From Ophioderma brevispina (Eukaryota; Echinodermata; Ophiuroidea; Amphilepidida; Ophiodermatidae): a DNA stretch of 64,000 nt. The position numbers and the translations under genes are program-made. The notes under the pieces are model-generated. The model ran no database searches. It was not told the DNA's origin and saw nothing but the letters and a program-made list of their open reading frames with translations. The stretch's first letter is position 1; every line of letters begins with the position of its first letter. Location of the stretch: positions 86,341 through 150,340 of the forward strand of contig JAMKCH010012490.1 in the NCBI GenBank assembly GCA_023653785.1, given 5' to 3'. Positions 34,185-45,960 of this stretch are shown here, one piece after another.

Positions 34185-35305
34185 CAGAAATTTAAAAAAA
34201 AATCAATTTAAAAAAAAATTAATAAAATTTATTATAGGTTTTTTTCCCGTTCGATTTCGCACAATTTTCATCATCCAATTCAACAATTGTATAGTTTCAA
34301 ATTCGTCCCCAACAAACCAAACGGTACATTGCCAACCCGAATTTTCGTCTTTGGACATTCCATATAGTCGATGGCAAGCGCCTTCAACTATGGTCCATTC
34401 ATTCGTCCCGTGTTAGAAGTTAGTTTATCGCGACCTTCAAACGGCGATATAATGGGTAGGTTGGGATTACTCTTTGGTCACTGGTTTTCAACAATTGTCT
34501 TTTTTTCCAATTCTCAGGTGTTTCGGGCGTATTTTCTTTCTTGTTTAAATTTATATATAGAATATATAAATATATATAGATATATATAATATTATTATAT
34601 ATCTCTATATAGATCTATCTCTATATATATATATATATTTTATATATATATTATATATTTTGATATATATATATAATCTCTCTATATATATATATATCTT
34701 CTATTATATATTTATTATATTATATTATATTATCTTATATATATATATATATCTCTCTATATCTCTTAATATCCAACATCTCATCTATATCAATCTATAT
34801 CTATATTATATCTAGTCTCTCTCTCTATATATATATATATAAGATCCAAATTTACATCTGATTGATTTGTCCCTACCACAAATTTCCGATTTTAATTTAA
34901 AATCCGTGTAATTTAGAGTGCACCACTCTCTGATTGATACATTACTACACAATTGCCTCCATACCGCCCACTGTTAGAGCCATTTCAAATGTTAGGCCAT
35001 AAACGCATGCATGATACCCGCACAATGCAGGCCCATTGCGACAATTCAATGATTTTTTATGAATCCGGATGACCAATGCGAAATTCGGTTGCCATGTACA
35101 ACGAAAGTGGTATGACCCGACGAATTTGAATTATCACGACGAACCGGTGCGATCATTGACGAGTGGCGTGCACCAGGTTGAAGTTGTTTGACCAAAGACG
35201 AAATAGAGTTGGCAAATGTCAGTTTCGATTTGACCTAAACCATTGTTGAATTCGGATGAACATTGTGCGAAGTCGAACGGGAAAACCTATATTAGAAAAA
35301 AAATC
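34185..35305. repeat. Large imperfect fold-back with AT-microsatellite core
   Basis: Arms at about 34,225-34,480 and 35,050-35,300 are inverted copies: TTCCCGTTCGATTTCGCACA pairs with TGTGCGAAGTCGAACGGGAA, and CATTGCCAAC..TTTCGTCTTTGG pairs with CCAAAGACGAAA..GTTGGCAAATG. Between them, about 34,545-34,850, lies a (TATA/TCTATATA)n microsatellite. The right arm abuts the 3' end of the L1/Tx1-like LINE. No transposase is seen. Confidence 0.65.
34545..34850. repeat. (AT)n / (TCTATA)n microsatellite
   Basis: About 300 bp of nearly pure TATATA and TCTCTATA words with few interruptions. Confidence 0.9.
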
Positions 35306-35339
35306 AAGGGGGAATAAAAAAATAATAATTTAGTAAATT

Positions 35340-37290
35340 AATCTTCATCCAAGTCAAAGGAAAACTTTTTTGAAATGTTTACCCAATTTGTCATTTTTTT
35401 CAGCAATCTTATACTCTATCTTAAATTTTAATCTGAACATTTTGAGGAAGGCCGTGAAATTGGGATTAGTTTGTTGAAATTTGCATCTATAGATGTAAAA
35501 TTTCAAATACAAAATAAGGTAATTGACACGTGTACTATGAAGAGATGAGGTTTTATCCACACCAAACATTTTCTCAAATTTAGAAAAATTGAACTGATCA
35601 CCAGTTTTTCTGCACAAATAATTGCAAAGACTCTCCCACAGAGGAGAGACATTGTCACATTCACAGAAAATGTGAACAAGAGATTCAGGCACCCTGCTAC
35701 AAAATGAGCAATTTGGAGACTCAATTGTGCAGAAACTTATTTGTACAAATTGCTCTATGAAATATTTTAACATAGAAGGACCTCATTTGGGTTTCAATAG
35801 TACTACAGAAATTATTACAGTGAACAGAGGTCCAATCTGTGTCCCCATCAACATCTAAAATATCCTGCCAATAATTTTCAGTATCAGCAGGGATGTCCTG
35901 AACCTTAAGAATATTATAAGCATGTTTGGGAACTTTAGCTGCTTGAAGCAGATCAGTGACAACTTTATCCAAAATATTATCCACATTTTTCTTGAGGTTA
36001 TAAAACCAATCCAATGAAATGGCATTCATAAGAGAATTATACTTGCGTCTATCCTTCAGGGGGATATCGTATTCAATAACTAAGTCTTCAAATGTTTTTA
36101 CAAAGTTGTATCCCCTATCAAGATCTGACAGATAAGCAATACCCTTATCCAGCCACTCTGGGTAAAAAAAGAAACGTTTAGTCTTGAGGTGGACATTTTG
36201 GTTCCACCAAATAGGGTCTTGAAGAAAATAGTCACCATGACCTAAATTTTCCTTGATCTTATTACTATAAAAGTACCAAGTCCTTAAGGTCTCAGCCAAC
36301 TGAGTGTTTTTTAACTGATTGAGAACACAGTTGGGGGCATTTGTTTTCCATAACACTGATGTATCACTATAAAAATTGGAAAGAAGATTAAATTCAATAC
36401 TTTTCCATGTATTAACATAGTTAGGGTCAAGCAAATGTCTAGCCCAAACCATCTTTGTGCCTGAGAAAAGGCCACAAGATCTACCATGCGGAGACCAGCA
36501 TTTGAATAATCATTACATAGGAATTTACGTTTCACCCTGTCATTCCCACCATTCCAGATGAATTTATAAAATAAAGTATCAAGTTTCTTAAAGTAATATT
36601 TTGGAATCGGTGCACACAAGACAGAAAATAAATAAAGCAACTGAGGCAACAAAAGAGTCTTAATAACAGTGACTTTACTAATTAATGACAAATTCCTACA
36701 GCGCCAACAATTGAGGATTTGCTGAATCTGATTAAGTTTTGGAATATAATTGAGCTCAAAAAGGGATTTAGTGTTAAGGGAGAATTGAATACCAAGACTC
36801 TTAAACGTATTGTTTTTCCACACTAAACCATTGGCTTCAAAGGACCTAAAATGACTTCCCTTGAGACTCCCAATATGAATAGCTTCATATTTAGACATAT
36901 TCACCTTGCAACAAGAGACCTTGGCAAAATTGTCCAAGATGTTAAAAAGACTCTGAAAGGATTCTTCATCACCTTGCAAAAAGCATGTAGTATCATCAGC
37001 TAAAAGACTAACTTTCTTTTCCACATCACCAATTTTAATCCCTTTCACATGTTGATCATTCCTATTAATAATAGCCAAAACCTCAATCACACAAACAAAT
37101 AAAAGTGGCAAAAATGGGCACCCTTGAAATATCCCGCGTTTCATAGGAATAGGATCTGAAAGAAAGCCATTATTAATAATATAGCTGTTCCTGTTACAAT
37201 AAAATGTCTTAACCCACTGAATAAAATTGTCCCAAAAATTAAAAGATTTAAGAACATCAATTTCCTCTTAAACACAATAAGGCAGGGGTA
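35340..37290 (-). mobile_element. L1/Tx1-type LINE RT, C-terminal half, 5'-truncated
   Basis: On the minus strand the coding sense runs from about 37,265. KSFNFWDNFIQWVKTFY-like sequence is followed by MKRGIFQGCPFLPLLFVCVI (about 37,144-37,085; RT motif with QGCP) and KVSLLADDTTCFLQ (about 37,020-36,980; the xADD catalytic box). Next are SKYEAIHIGS and FKSLGIQFSLN. The frame then shifts near 36,450 to MVWARHLLDPNYVNTWKSIE and onward to about 35,730. A second shift near 35,760 leads to NCSFCSRVPESLVHIFCEC (about 35,715-35,660), a CxxC...H..C zinc segment characteristic of Tx1/L1-clade ends, and a Lys/Phe-rich tail to 35,354. The endonuclease and first half of RT are missing. Two frameshifts disable it. 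Confidence 0.85.
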
Positions 37291-37399
37291 CGCTCCGTGG
37301 CAAAAAATGGCATTTAGGGATTTAAGGAATATTTTAGCTGAGATAATATAGCCAAATTTTATACTAATTGCCTTTTTAAAAGACACTTAATTTTTCTTT

Positions 37400-37995
37400 G
37401 CGTACCATGTTTTTGGGCCAACTCGAATAGTGTTCCCCCACCCGATATTAAACATTAGGAACTTACGCAATTTCATTGGTTCCTGCCCGGTTTCATTCGC
37501 AATTTAGACTGGGTATTGCGCGCTGCGTAATTGACGTTATTTTGAGGTCAATTGTGCCTCTCCTCCCTGATGGACCATATCGTCATGAGTCTTCCCAACA
37601 GGCCAATCGACCATTTTTGGCGAATTGAGTTTTTTGCAAATATTATTTTTATCAAAAATTAAAAAAAAAAAAAAAAAAAAAAATATTGAGCAAAATAACA
37701 TTCCAATTTTTAGATTAATAGATTTTCACTTTGGGGAAGTCATACCCAAACGCCAAATTAAAGTCTTCAAACAGACCAATTCTGCATTCGTCTGTTTTTC
37801 TGTATCTGAAGCACCGCAAACGCTGCTTATTAAAGTCAATATATAGCACATTTTTTTGAAGGGCGCCCCATTTTTGTTTTTTTTTTCAAAATTTTGAAGA
37901 TTTACACGGTTGCATTGGTAACTGCTAGTAAACTATACCCGTGAATGGGTTAAGCGCACATGTCACTGTGTCACAAACGAAGAAATTTGTCACTA
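37400..37995. other. Unassigned DNA with poly-A tract
   Basis: There is an A-run of about 20 bases at 37,662-37,683. No gene is supported. Confidence 0.4.
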
Positions 37996-38001
37996 GATAA
38001 T

Positions 38002-38025
38002 TATTATCGGGGATCCCCGATAATA
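38002..38025. repeat. Perfect 24-bp palindrome
   Basis: The sequence TATTATCGGGGA is followed directly by its inverse, with no spacer. It has a BamHI-type GGATCC centre. Function unknown. Confidence 0.9.
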
Positions 38026-38529
38026 CTTCAACGGCTTCTGGAAACGGCCTTCCAATGTGAAATAGCCGGGAAATACGCTCATGCCTTAGTTGTTTTAAAT
38101 AGTTCGTGTCAGTCAAGTCGAGGTTATTTTCTCAGAGGTTGCACTATTGTCATCATGACGACATAAAGTAGCAGTTCCAGCTCTGCCGTTAATAAGACCA
38201 ATCTGGGATCCCATTCTAATTACAAACTTGATTATTTTGTTTAACATACGCACTTTTTAGCATTCTCGTTCACCGGTATAGTTTCCTAGACATTACCACG
38301 TTAACTGTGCAAAAATATCAAATTTTGAACAATTGGGGGCGCTCTTCAAAATGTGCCAATATTGCTTTAAGTGAGCTATCGATCATTGGGATACTGCGAG
38401 ATTCCTCTGGCGACGCTTGATCAACACGGGGGGGGGGGGATATAATTTTTTTGTTTGTGATTTGTTTATTTTTAGTACAATGTGTGTAGCGTAATTGAGG
38501 ACGATTTTTGCCACATCAAAAATATTTAT

Positions 38530-38895
38530 AATTTTTCCAGTATTTACTAACATGCATCCTCAACTTTGAACCTGAAGCATTTTGTTGGACAGCCTCTACA
38601 ACCCAAATGCTGTGACCCTTGATAGAAAGCTGGTCAAGCTCAACATACTCAGAACTGGCGTTGGGTCGCACAAAGAACTTCCCTTCACAAGATCGGAGTG
38701 GGGCTTTCACCAAACTGCGATTAGTGGGAGAGCCATAACCACAAACCATTAGCCACATCAATAGATGCCTGTGAGGTCTAAAACAAGTCCCCAAGAGGAT
38801 TCCATGGCCAGATCAACCTGGATGATGAACTATCAGCTGTTAAAGACGATCTTCCCGTGAATTTTGGACTTGCACGCACGAACGAACGAGCTGAC
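38530..38895 (+). mobile_element. 3' fragment of the 27-kb LINE family, opposite orientation
   Basis: The plus strand matches the minus-strand 3' end at 27,046-27,400. In sense orientation it reads RTGVG-like GRTKNF, remnants of the CDCG zinc segment, PRGIPWPDQPG, and the 3' terminus GACTTGCACGCACGAACGAA (38,862). The coding frame is broken by several indels. About 350 bp survive, so it is an extreme 5' truncation. Confidence 0.75.
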
Positions 38896-38899
38896 AGCA

Positions 38900-41800
38900 T
38901 TTCTGCCGAATAATTACTGTGAAAATTAAGTATCACTGTAAAAAACTGATTCAATTACAACACTGAAAAATATCAACCAAAAAAATTTTTACGTGCATAT
39001 ACTGTAAAACTCAGTTAATTTTGGTAAATCATATGCTTAAACTGTCAAATTATAAAGTGAATTTGAATGAAACTATAAAAGCTGTGGTTTAATATGATGG
39101 ATTTTGGTTGCAAAATTGCCTCCTCAGTATTTTCTTATAAGATTTACGGTATTTTTCCTGTAAACCTCATATTGAGATCCATATTAGTGTATAACAATGT
39201 TGATATAATTCAAAGTTTCAAAATTGAGCCTCTCTGCATAAATTTAGTTTATTCTAGATGCCTCGAAAATTGACAAAACGTATTTACTCATATTTTAATA
39301 TTGTCAAGTATTGGCCTTTTTTCTGATCCCTTTTTTTTTTTACTGTGAAGCGCAACTATTTTCGTAATCAGATGTTGTTTAGTAGTGGTAACAAAAATAT
39401 GCATTGTAGCTGCATTTGTTTTTTAACCCGAGTAATTGTAAGATGGTCTTGACTGTCTAAGCGACGATCCGGGCGATGAGCACGGGCAAAAAGGAGCCTA
39501 CGGGGCAATCTACACGGCACCGCAGATCCAGATCGGATCCAGATCTCATATCCAGTTTGCGTCTACGGGCAAACGGCCAAACCTTGATCCATATGCTGCA
39601 ACGCGTACATGGTGTTGTGTACACGCTTTGGTTAGTGTCGCTCAGGGGCCGGTAGTCCCGCGCGCGTGGAATGTTTTCTGAAGCCCAGTTGAAAAAACAA
39701 AATGGCTGACGCCTGCGTATTATTCAATGCGTCCCTAAAAAACTACCGGCGCTCCGCAAATTGTAATCGTTGCGTCCTTGAGGCAACTCAACAGCAGGAA
39801 CCACTAGATTTTGCTATTTATAACACTAGATAGCAAACGCCAGCTCAAAGCCGTAACCATCTTTTCCCGCGTGCGTACTTAATTTCCATAGCGGGTGTAC
39901 CAATTTATTCATATATTCCCTGATTTACTAGCGTGGTGTAAAACCAATTTATTCATTATTCACGCATTTGCATAAACGATGTACGTTTCCAGCCAACACG
40001 TTACGGCGCATGCGCGTACGCGTGCGAGTTTCGAATGGATAACCGTACTGATATTTGATAATTTTCAAAACACGGTTACGTTGCGCCTATTCTTCAACGC
40101 GGGCTTACGGCATCTACCTGTTATTAATATCTTGCAGGAACCCATCTGCTGCTGTAACGTGCTTTACGCCAGATTTTTAAGGGAAAGGGACTTTTGCAAT
40201 TTTGAACTCCGCACTTTTGGGGTCGAAAACAATGATAACTTCCCTCGGTTTCGAACTCGAGTTTAAAACACAAATTTACACTTCTTTGAAACTTTTCTAG
40301 TACAACTACAAAGATCATACTTTGATGATGATTAATAATATTACATGTATTCAAATTTGACTCTGGCATGACTTTTAAAATATTGTTGGGGAAGTTTTGA
40401 TCCGTGCTCATTTTTTTTTACAATCTTTGAGTTTGTTTATCATGCTAAATCGTTTTCGCGAGGCAAATGTCTACCGCTTTACGTGCAAAATATTGAGAAA
40501 CCTCAAAAAAGGCTTATCTCCATCTTAAAACAACTAAAACCATCCCCAAAGTGGGCACTTTTTCAGAAAGGAATATTGACAAGGAAAAGACCATGACTCC
40601 ATCCCTCCTGACATTGTAAACTGATTTCGAATCATGTAAAACACGTCTGCAGCGTTTAGCGCGTTCAATAACTTCGTGCGCGAAATGCGTTCCGCCAGAT
40701 GTCGCTTGCTCAAAGACTAAATTGCTTCATTGCGCTACGCGATGCACTGCGAAAACACGCTAAGTGTTTGAAAATACGCACAAACGTGGACTTATGAACT
40801 GGTTAACTCATTCGGTGTGATTTATCCACTTTTCACAAAATGGGGGTTATAGGAGTCAACATTTTAAAAGGGTCTCTTTAAAATCATATTCTCTAGGCCC
40901 CATAGTTCAAATCTTTTTAAAAGGTTCGCTTTTCCGATAGTTTGTTGGGCAAAATTTATAACCGCTAGGACTTGTGCTAATTTGCCTGTAAGTTTCGGTT
41001 ATTGATTACGGTTACGGTCATAAAAATATATATATCTTTTTTATTTTGAGCTCTAGTCATCAGGTCTATATGCCTATATTTTATAAATAAACATACATTC
41101 AAAATTTAAGATAATAAAAAAAGGGATAAAATTAAAAATAATATTTAGTATTTTTTTGGTAGTAGTTTGTGAACACCTCCGGAAATACACCGGCGTGTTA
41201 CAAATTAAGTTACAGAATATAGGCCTATAAAACATTATTTTTCAATATCCCTGCAGACTATAAAATAATATTAAACATTAACATTTTTTACTATCGGGGG
41301 ATATGGGATTTTGTTAAATCAGAAAAAATATAACCAAAAATTGTGACAGTTACAGTATTATTTCAACGTAAACATGAGAAATAGGCCTATAAACGCTCTA
41401 TTTAGCTTGCAAAAGCTATTGATGTTAACATAAATAGTTTTAATAACGTCTTAAGCTTATCATCAGGCCACAAATTTATATAAGCACATGAAAAGATTTA
41501 ACAAACGCAAGGTTATAAATGGATAATAAAGGTGTAATTAGGGCCTATACTTTTCAACATTTTCACTATTTGGTCATATAGACATGATAGAGTCGACATG
41601 GTCAAGGGAATATCGGTTAATTATACCATTACCAATGACATAGACGGGTTCTCGCATCGCAAAAATTATCGGAGGTTGTGGAGCTCAAGAAGAAAATCGT
41701 TCAGGATTTTTAGCCATTATAAACTGAAACTTTTAAGTTTTTGATAGGACTGAAAAGTATAGTAAACTTAATTGAAGTGACGATTTACTTGATTCAAGCA

Positions 41801-42015
41801 TGCATACTTGAAATGCGGGTCTTGTATTGGCCTAAAAAAATCAGATCAAGATTGATAGGACCCGGGGTCTCACTTTTGTGCGGCAGGATGTTTGAACCGA
41901 AAATATAGGCCTATATGGGACCTATACCAAAAATGAAACAGATTTGCTACCCATCCTTAGGGCTATATACTTAAAGTTGTTGAACTATGTGACATTAACT
42001 TAATTTAGCTACCCT
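38900..42015. other. Mostly unassigned; CpG-richer island 39.45-40.05 kb
   Basis: Most of this interval is AT-rich and shows no gene. Between about 39,450 and 40,050 CG dinucleotides are much more frequent (GCGCGCGTGG, CGCGTACGCGTGCG), which could reflect an unmethylated or promoter-like segment. No TATA box or exon-intron structure could be tied to it. Confidence 0.35.
39702..39833 (+). CDS. Candidate 43-codon ORF in the CpG-richer island
   Basis: ATGGCTGACGCC starts in a favourable context (ACAAAATGG) and stays open for 43 codons before TAG. The product would be small and contains a CNRC pair, with no signal peptide or known domain. It could equally be the first exon of a longer gene or chance. 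Reported only because of its start context and CpG-rich setting. Confidence 0.15.
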   Translation: MADACVLFNASLKNYRRSANCNRCVLEATQQQEPLDFAIYNTR

Positions 42016-42021
42016 TTTCTC

Positions 42022-42264
42022 TTAATTCCTTAGACTTATTTTTTAAGTCTAACGAGACTGAATTTAGTGACAAAACTTTTTTTAACTTAAAAATTTAAAT
42101 CCATGTAAAAGTCTTATTTAAATTAAGTCCATTTGATTTGAAAACAAACCTATTTAAATGGGTTAAAACTGTTTATAAACCCATTTAAAGATTTATTTTT
42201 GAATCTAAAGGAATCGTTTTTTAAGTCTCAAGAGGTTTTGTCACTAAGAAATCTAAGGAATTTA
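42022..42264. repeat. Fold-back MITE, TIR TTAATTCCTTAGA
   Basis: TTCCTTAGACTT and later AGTGACAAAAC on the left are inverted on the right as GTTTTGTCACT and AAATCTAAGGAATTTAA. The centre carries a second inverted pair, CTATTTAAATGGGTT and AACCCATTTAAAG. About 240 bp, non-coding. Confidence 0.65.
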
Positions 42265-42269
42265 ATAAT

Positions 42270-43330
42270 ACGGGCTGTCTCATTTTAAAAAGGCATAGAC
42301 CAATTTCCTTCAATAATCTGAAAAAAATATTTCCCAGTATGGGATATTCTGCAACCTACATAGGCCTACATATCGGTTACATTCAAAACATTTTTAGTAA
42401 AAAATCCTTTTGAATTTTGAGTTTTAGGCCTAGTCACTGCCACTATACTGACCGTCGCCCCTTCTAAAAGTTGTGTACATGCACTTATGGCTTCCGCTTC
42501 AAAATTGTCATTCATATTGTAATGCCTAACGCCTACGGGTCTCTCCCTACCTTTTTCTGGCTTCTCTTTTGTAATTTATCTTGCTAAATAATTAATCTAA
42601 GTTTAAGAAATAACTGTGCATGGACTTTGGTGTAGGGTGTTGCGTCGCCACTGACCTGACGGGCGACGGACATTGACGTCGACGGATGACCTTGTAAACG
42701 ATGTTTAGTGCAGGGCGCACATTCTGAAGAGCGTATTCCGGCTTGTATTTATGAAATCAAATCATTCCCCTGATTATTTTGTTCTTGATTGTTAGATAAT
42801 TGATTACTTAATTATTGCGTTAATTGCGACGATAATTGTCCCTTCGTTCTCTCTCCCCTAATTGCAGATGTATTCTCTTTGTGGTACGCATTTGTGCGAC
42901 GGAAGAGAAACGCACCTTGGCAATCAGGCGACGGGGGACGCCGGCACCCTCTGCCGTTTTCCCATTGGACGATGCTGTGAGGGCGGGCTCCATTTCTCTC
43001 ACCAGATAGTCACGGTTGCAGCGTCCGTCACTTTTATGTTGGAGCTCATTACGTTCGGATATCATTTCTTTTCTGTGCTACATCGTTCGACTCAGTTCTT
43101 CAATTACTTTTTAGAGACTGGACTTTCATCGAAATAGCGGCCGTCTCTGTACGTTAGGTTGTTGTATATGTGAATAATACCACTTTTAATTGATTTACTG
43201 TATCCGTTGTCTTTTAGCTCCGTCTTTTCTGTTGTTTCTGTTACTTTTTATAGAGTGTTTCCAATCAATCTTCCCCCAAACAAACCCCGCTGGCAAAAAC
43301 CATTACAATATTTTTTTAGTGTAGTAATTA
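42270..43330. other. Unassigned DNA with a GC-richer segment
   Basis: The segment 42,640-43,130 is GC-richer with several CG words and open frames on both strands, but no domain is recognisable in either. The minus strand is Arg/Glu-rich and the plus strand Cys/His-rich. It may be a 5' exon or promoter region, but nothing decides this. Confidence 0.3.
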
Positions 43331-43334
43331 CAAA

Positions 43335-43640
43335 TAGTCATCTACAACTAAAGATAGTCACCTAAATTGCTTTATTAGAGATGAATCAGATTTTCCATTT
43401 TCATGAAGTGAACATTTATGCACAGTATAACAGTGCCATAGAATACTGTGCATAACAAAAATTCTGGATCCGGAATTAATAACGAGGTAGTGATTTTCTA
43501 TATGAAGGACTTTGATTTGAGCTTAGTTATTTCTTACCATGATTAGTATATGAGCAAGCATTATGTATATGCAAAAAATATGATTTGTTTGAAAATTGAG
43601 TGCGCCCTCATTGGGAAATCCAGCATACCCTTTAATGTAA
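43335..43640 (+). repeat. MITE copy 1 (inverted partner at 54.43 kb)
   Basis: Blocks ACAACTAAAGATAGTCA, GCACAGTATAACAGTGCCAT, GATTTTCTATATGAAGGACT and GCGCCCTCATTGGGAAATC match the reverse complement of 54,425-54,740 with about 300 bp colinearity. No coding capacity. Confidence 0.65.
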
Positions 43641-43690
43641 CAAGTCAATTCCAGAAACCTCACACAGCCCCTTTAATCTAGTATACCATG

Positions 43691-43969
43691 GCTGGTATTC
43701 TGAAAGGGAGTCTAACTTTAGACCTGGGTTTAAACCAAAGTTAGTCCTACAAGAGTGGACCTTTTTTCTTCCAACATACTCTTATCAATGTGCTGTAATG
43801 GGTGAGAGAATTCATAATGGATGGGCCGGAACGGCCCATACATGAGGAGTTTTCTCACCCGTTCCATTTAACTTCCGCAGTATTTTGAAAGAAAAAATGG
43901 TCCAGTCATGTAGGAGTAACCCTGGTTTAAACCCAGGTCTAAAGTTAGACTCCTTTTCAGAATACCAGC
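43691..43969. repeat. Fold-back MITE, about 45-bp TIR
   Basis: GCTGGTATTCTGAAAGGGAG through CTAACTTTAGACCTGGGTTT is inverted at the right end, CCCAGGTCTAAAGTTAGACT through AATACCAGC. A second palindrome, GGGCCGGAACGGCCC, lies near the middle. The ends are sharp. About 280 bp, no transposase. Confidence 0.8.
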
Positions 43970-44600
43970 CCATAACTCATCCCAGTTATTATCCTGATCC
44001 TAACATACTCTTTACTGTACCAGTCCATACCAAAAACATTACACATCCCTATATCATCTAGTACAACAACATATCCCAATTATTATTATAAAATGACACA
44101 TTATATCACATAAAAAGTTAAAAACAGACCAACATCCCTTTCATCTACCATACCAAATAAAAATGCAACAAGCCCTCTTGAGTGTATCGCTGCAGCATCA
44201 TCTTCCCCACAAACCCTTTCTTTGTGATTACTTGATTTAGTCTCTGTGCTGATGTAAAAAAAACTTCCAGAAAGACAATGTCAAGGTGTAGGAATGTTAA
44301 AGGTACATGGCCCGAATGCTAATAGCCTCATCCCCAGGGCCTCGGATTTTACTGGAAGTGGTCAATATTTTGGTGTCTGAAGAAAGCTACTATTTTTCTC
44401 ATCTACATGTGGACTCTTAGGCCTAAAAGGTGTTTTGTTTGGATGTCATGAGCAAAAAGGTGCCCAATTTGGTTGACCAATATTAATTTTACACAGTATT
44501 CTATTGGACTTACAGACTGTATATCAGCGTGAAATGTTACAGAGTCAAGGTCATTAATTCAATCAAGATGAAAAATATATATAATTAAATAGGGTCATAC
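43970..44600. other. Unassigned DNA
   Basis: No gene or recognisable repeat is supported. Confidence 0.35.
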
Positions 44601-44609
44601 CCCTTGAAC

Positions 44610-44870
44610 CAATTAGGGAACATTAGTAAAATACCTGGCAAGATGGCAATCTGGAACATGACCTCATATGACCTTTGACCTTGGTCCATGACCTTTGAAA
44701 TCATCCACATATGAAGGAACCCCTATTGCACCTTAATCCCAAGTCTGGTTTAAATCGGACTTCAACTTGTCGAAGGAAACGCGAAAAACGAAAACCTAAC
44801 CAAACTGGAACACACACATACACAAACACACATATGGACATGCACACCCTTGCAATATCCCCTTTCCTTT
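44610..44870. repeat. Dispersed repeat carrying a TGACCTTTGACCT box
   Basis: It contains TGACCTTTGACCTTGG at 44,669 and further TGACCTTTGAA words, followed by a phrase of ATATGAAGGAACCCC/AAGTCTGGTTTAAATC type. That phrase is repeated in variant form at 45.65-45.95 and 61.36-61.58 kb. TGACCTTTGACCT is the complement of an AGGTCAAAGGTCA direct repeat with one-base spacing. Confidence 0.6.
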
Positions 44871-44962
44871 TCAAGCCAGGGGGATAAAAACTAAATCTAC
44901 AATGCTACCATCTTCAATGAGACTGCTGACAACTTGATGGTTTAATTAAGTATGGTTTAGTT

Positions 44963-45000
44963 GAGTGAGTGAGTGAGTGAGTGAATGAATGAGTGAATTG
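44963..45000. repeat. (GTGA)n microsatellite
   Basis: GAGTGAGTGAGTGAGTGAGT continues into GAATGAATGAGTGAATT. A simple tandem repeat. Confidence 0.9.
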
Positions 45001-45096
45001 AACATTAAGTGAAATCAGTAAATAAGCAAGTGTGACTGGCAATCAAGTGAGTAAACATGCAAGTGAATCAAGCGACTAACTCAACATGAGATATAC

Positions 45097-45258
45097 CTAA
45101 AATGAACCATGAAACCCATCTTGCCTTTTTGATGATGAAACCAATCTTGCTTGCAGTGTTCTCTCCATCAGACACTTGGAATTTGCAATATGCTGCATTG
45201 AACTTGCCAAAGTCATCCATGACCATCCATGTCTTATCTTTCCATTCTCCCACATAGC
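45097..45258 (-). CDS. Candidate internal exon, phase 1-1
   Basis: On the minus strand, ACACAG precedes the exon and GTATATC follows it, giving plausible acceptor and donor sites. The 162-nt interval is open in the frame beginning with two bases of a split codon (GYVGEWKDKTWMVMDDFGKF, then NAAYCKFQVSDGENTASKIG). This leaves one base at the end, so it is a symmetric phase 1-1 exon. The product is not recognised. A second frame is also open until a stop at the donor. The gene context is the TAZ-containing region upstream on the same strand. Confidence 0.3.
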   Translation of the reverse strand, partial: AMWENGKIRHGWSWMTLASSMQHIANSKCLMERTLQARLVSSSKRQDGFHGSF

Positions 45259-45639
45259 CTGTGTTAGTGTATTGGAACATCCATCACTAAATAATACAAA
45301 AGAAAGCAAATAAAGCTTGAAAATTCATGACAAAGATTTGGGCGTATCATAAACATACCTACTTCAGATTCCCAAACACTGGCTTTTAAAAAAATAATAA
45401 ATAACAAGGTGTTTCTTGCACCGCTAGTCTCGTCTTGCTTCTGCATCACCTGGAACAGTTTAGTGGATCAAGGAGAAGAAAGAAAAGCCAAAATGAAGTT
45501 GGAAACAGGGTTCATAACGCATCATCATAATAATAATGTGCACACTGGCTCATCAAATCTACAAATAGAATTTCTTGGGTTGCTCGCTTCACCACTCAGT
45601 ATATCCCAGGAGAGCTGGGGCTGCCCCATCCAATCTTAC

Positions 45640-45960
45640 AACTTGACTAACATTACCTTTGACCTTGGCCATAACCTTTGACTCATCAACAAATGATGGA
45701 TCCCATATTGCACCTATGCTCAGTTTGAAACTTCAACTTTTCAATGTAGGTCATTTTACATTTTTCCTATTTTTCAACATTTTTGCTACTTGACCTCACT
45801 GACCTTTGACCTTGCAATGACCTTATTGACCTTGGCACATGACCTTTGAACCTCATCAACATATGAGAGATTCCATGGGGCACCTATGACCCAAGTTTGG
45901 TTCCAATTGACCTTCAACTTTTTCAAATGAGGTCAATTTTAACAACTTAACAGTTTTTAG
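45640..45960. repeat. Dispersed repeat with several TGACCTTTGACC words
   Basis: TGACCTTTGACCT lies at 45,800, with further variants at about 45,655 and 45,852. Successive phrases (GACCTTGGCC, TCATCAACAAATGATGGATC, CATCAACATATGAGAGATTC) show an internal period of roughly 180 bp. It is the same family as 44.6 and 61.4 kb. Confidence 0.6.

Noticed and set aside
33889..34416. 175-codon Lys/Gln/Asn-rich frame
   Set aside because: Produced by a CAAA-type low-complexity tract running into a fold-back arm; no domain or splice context.
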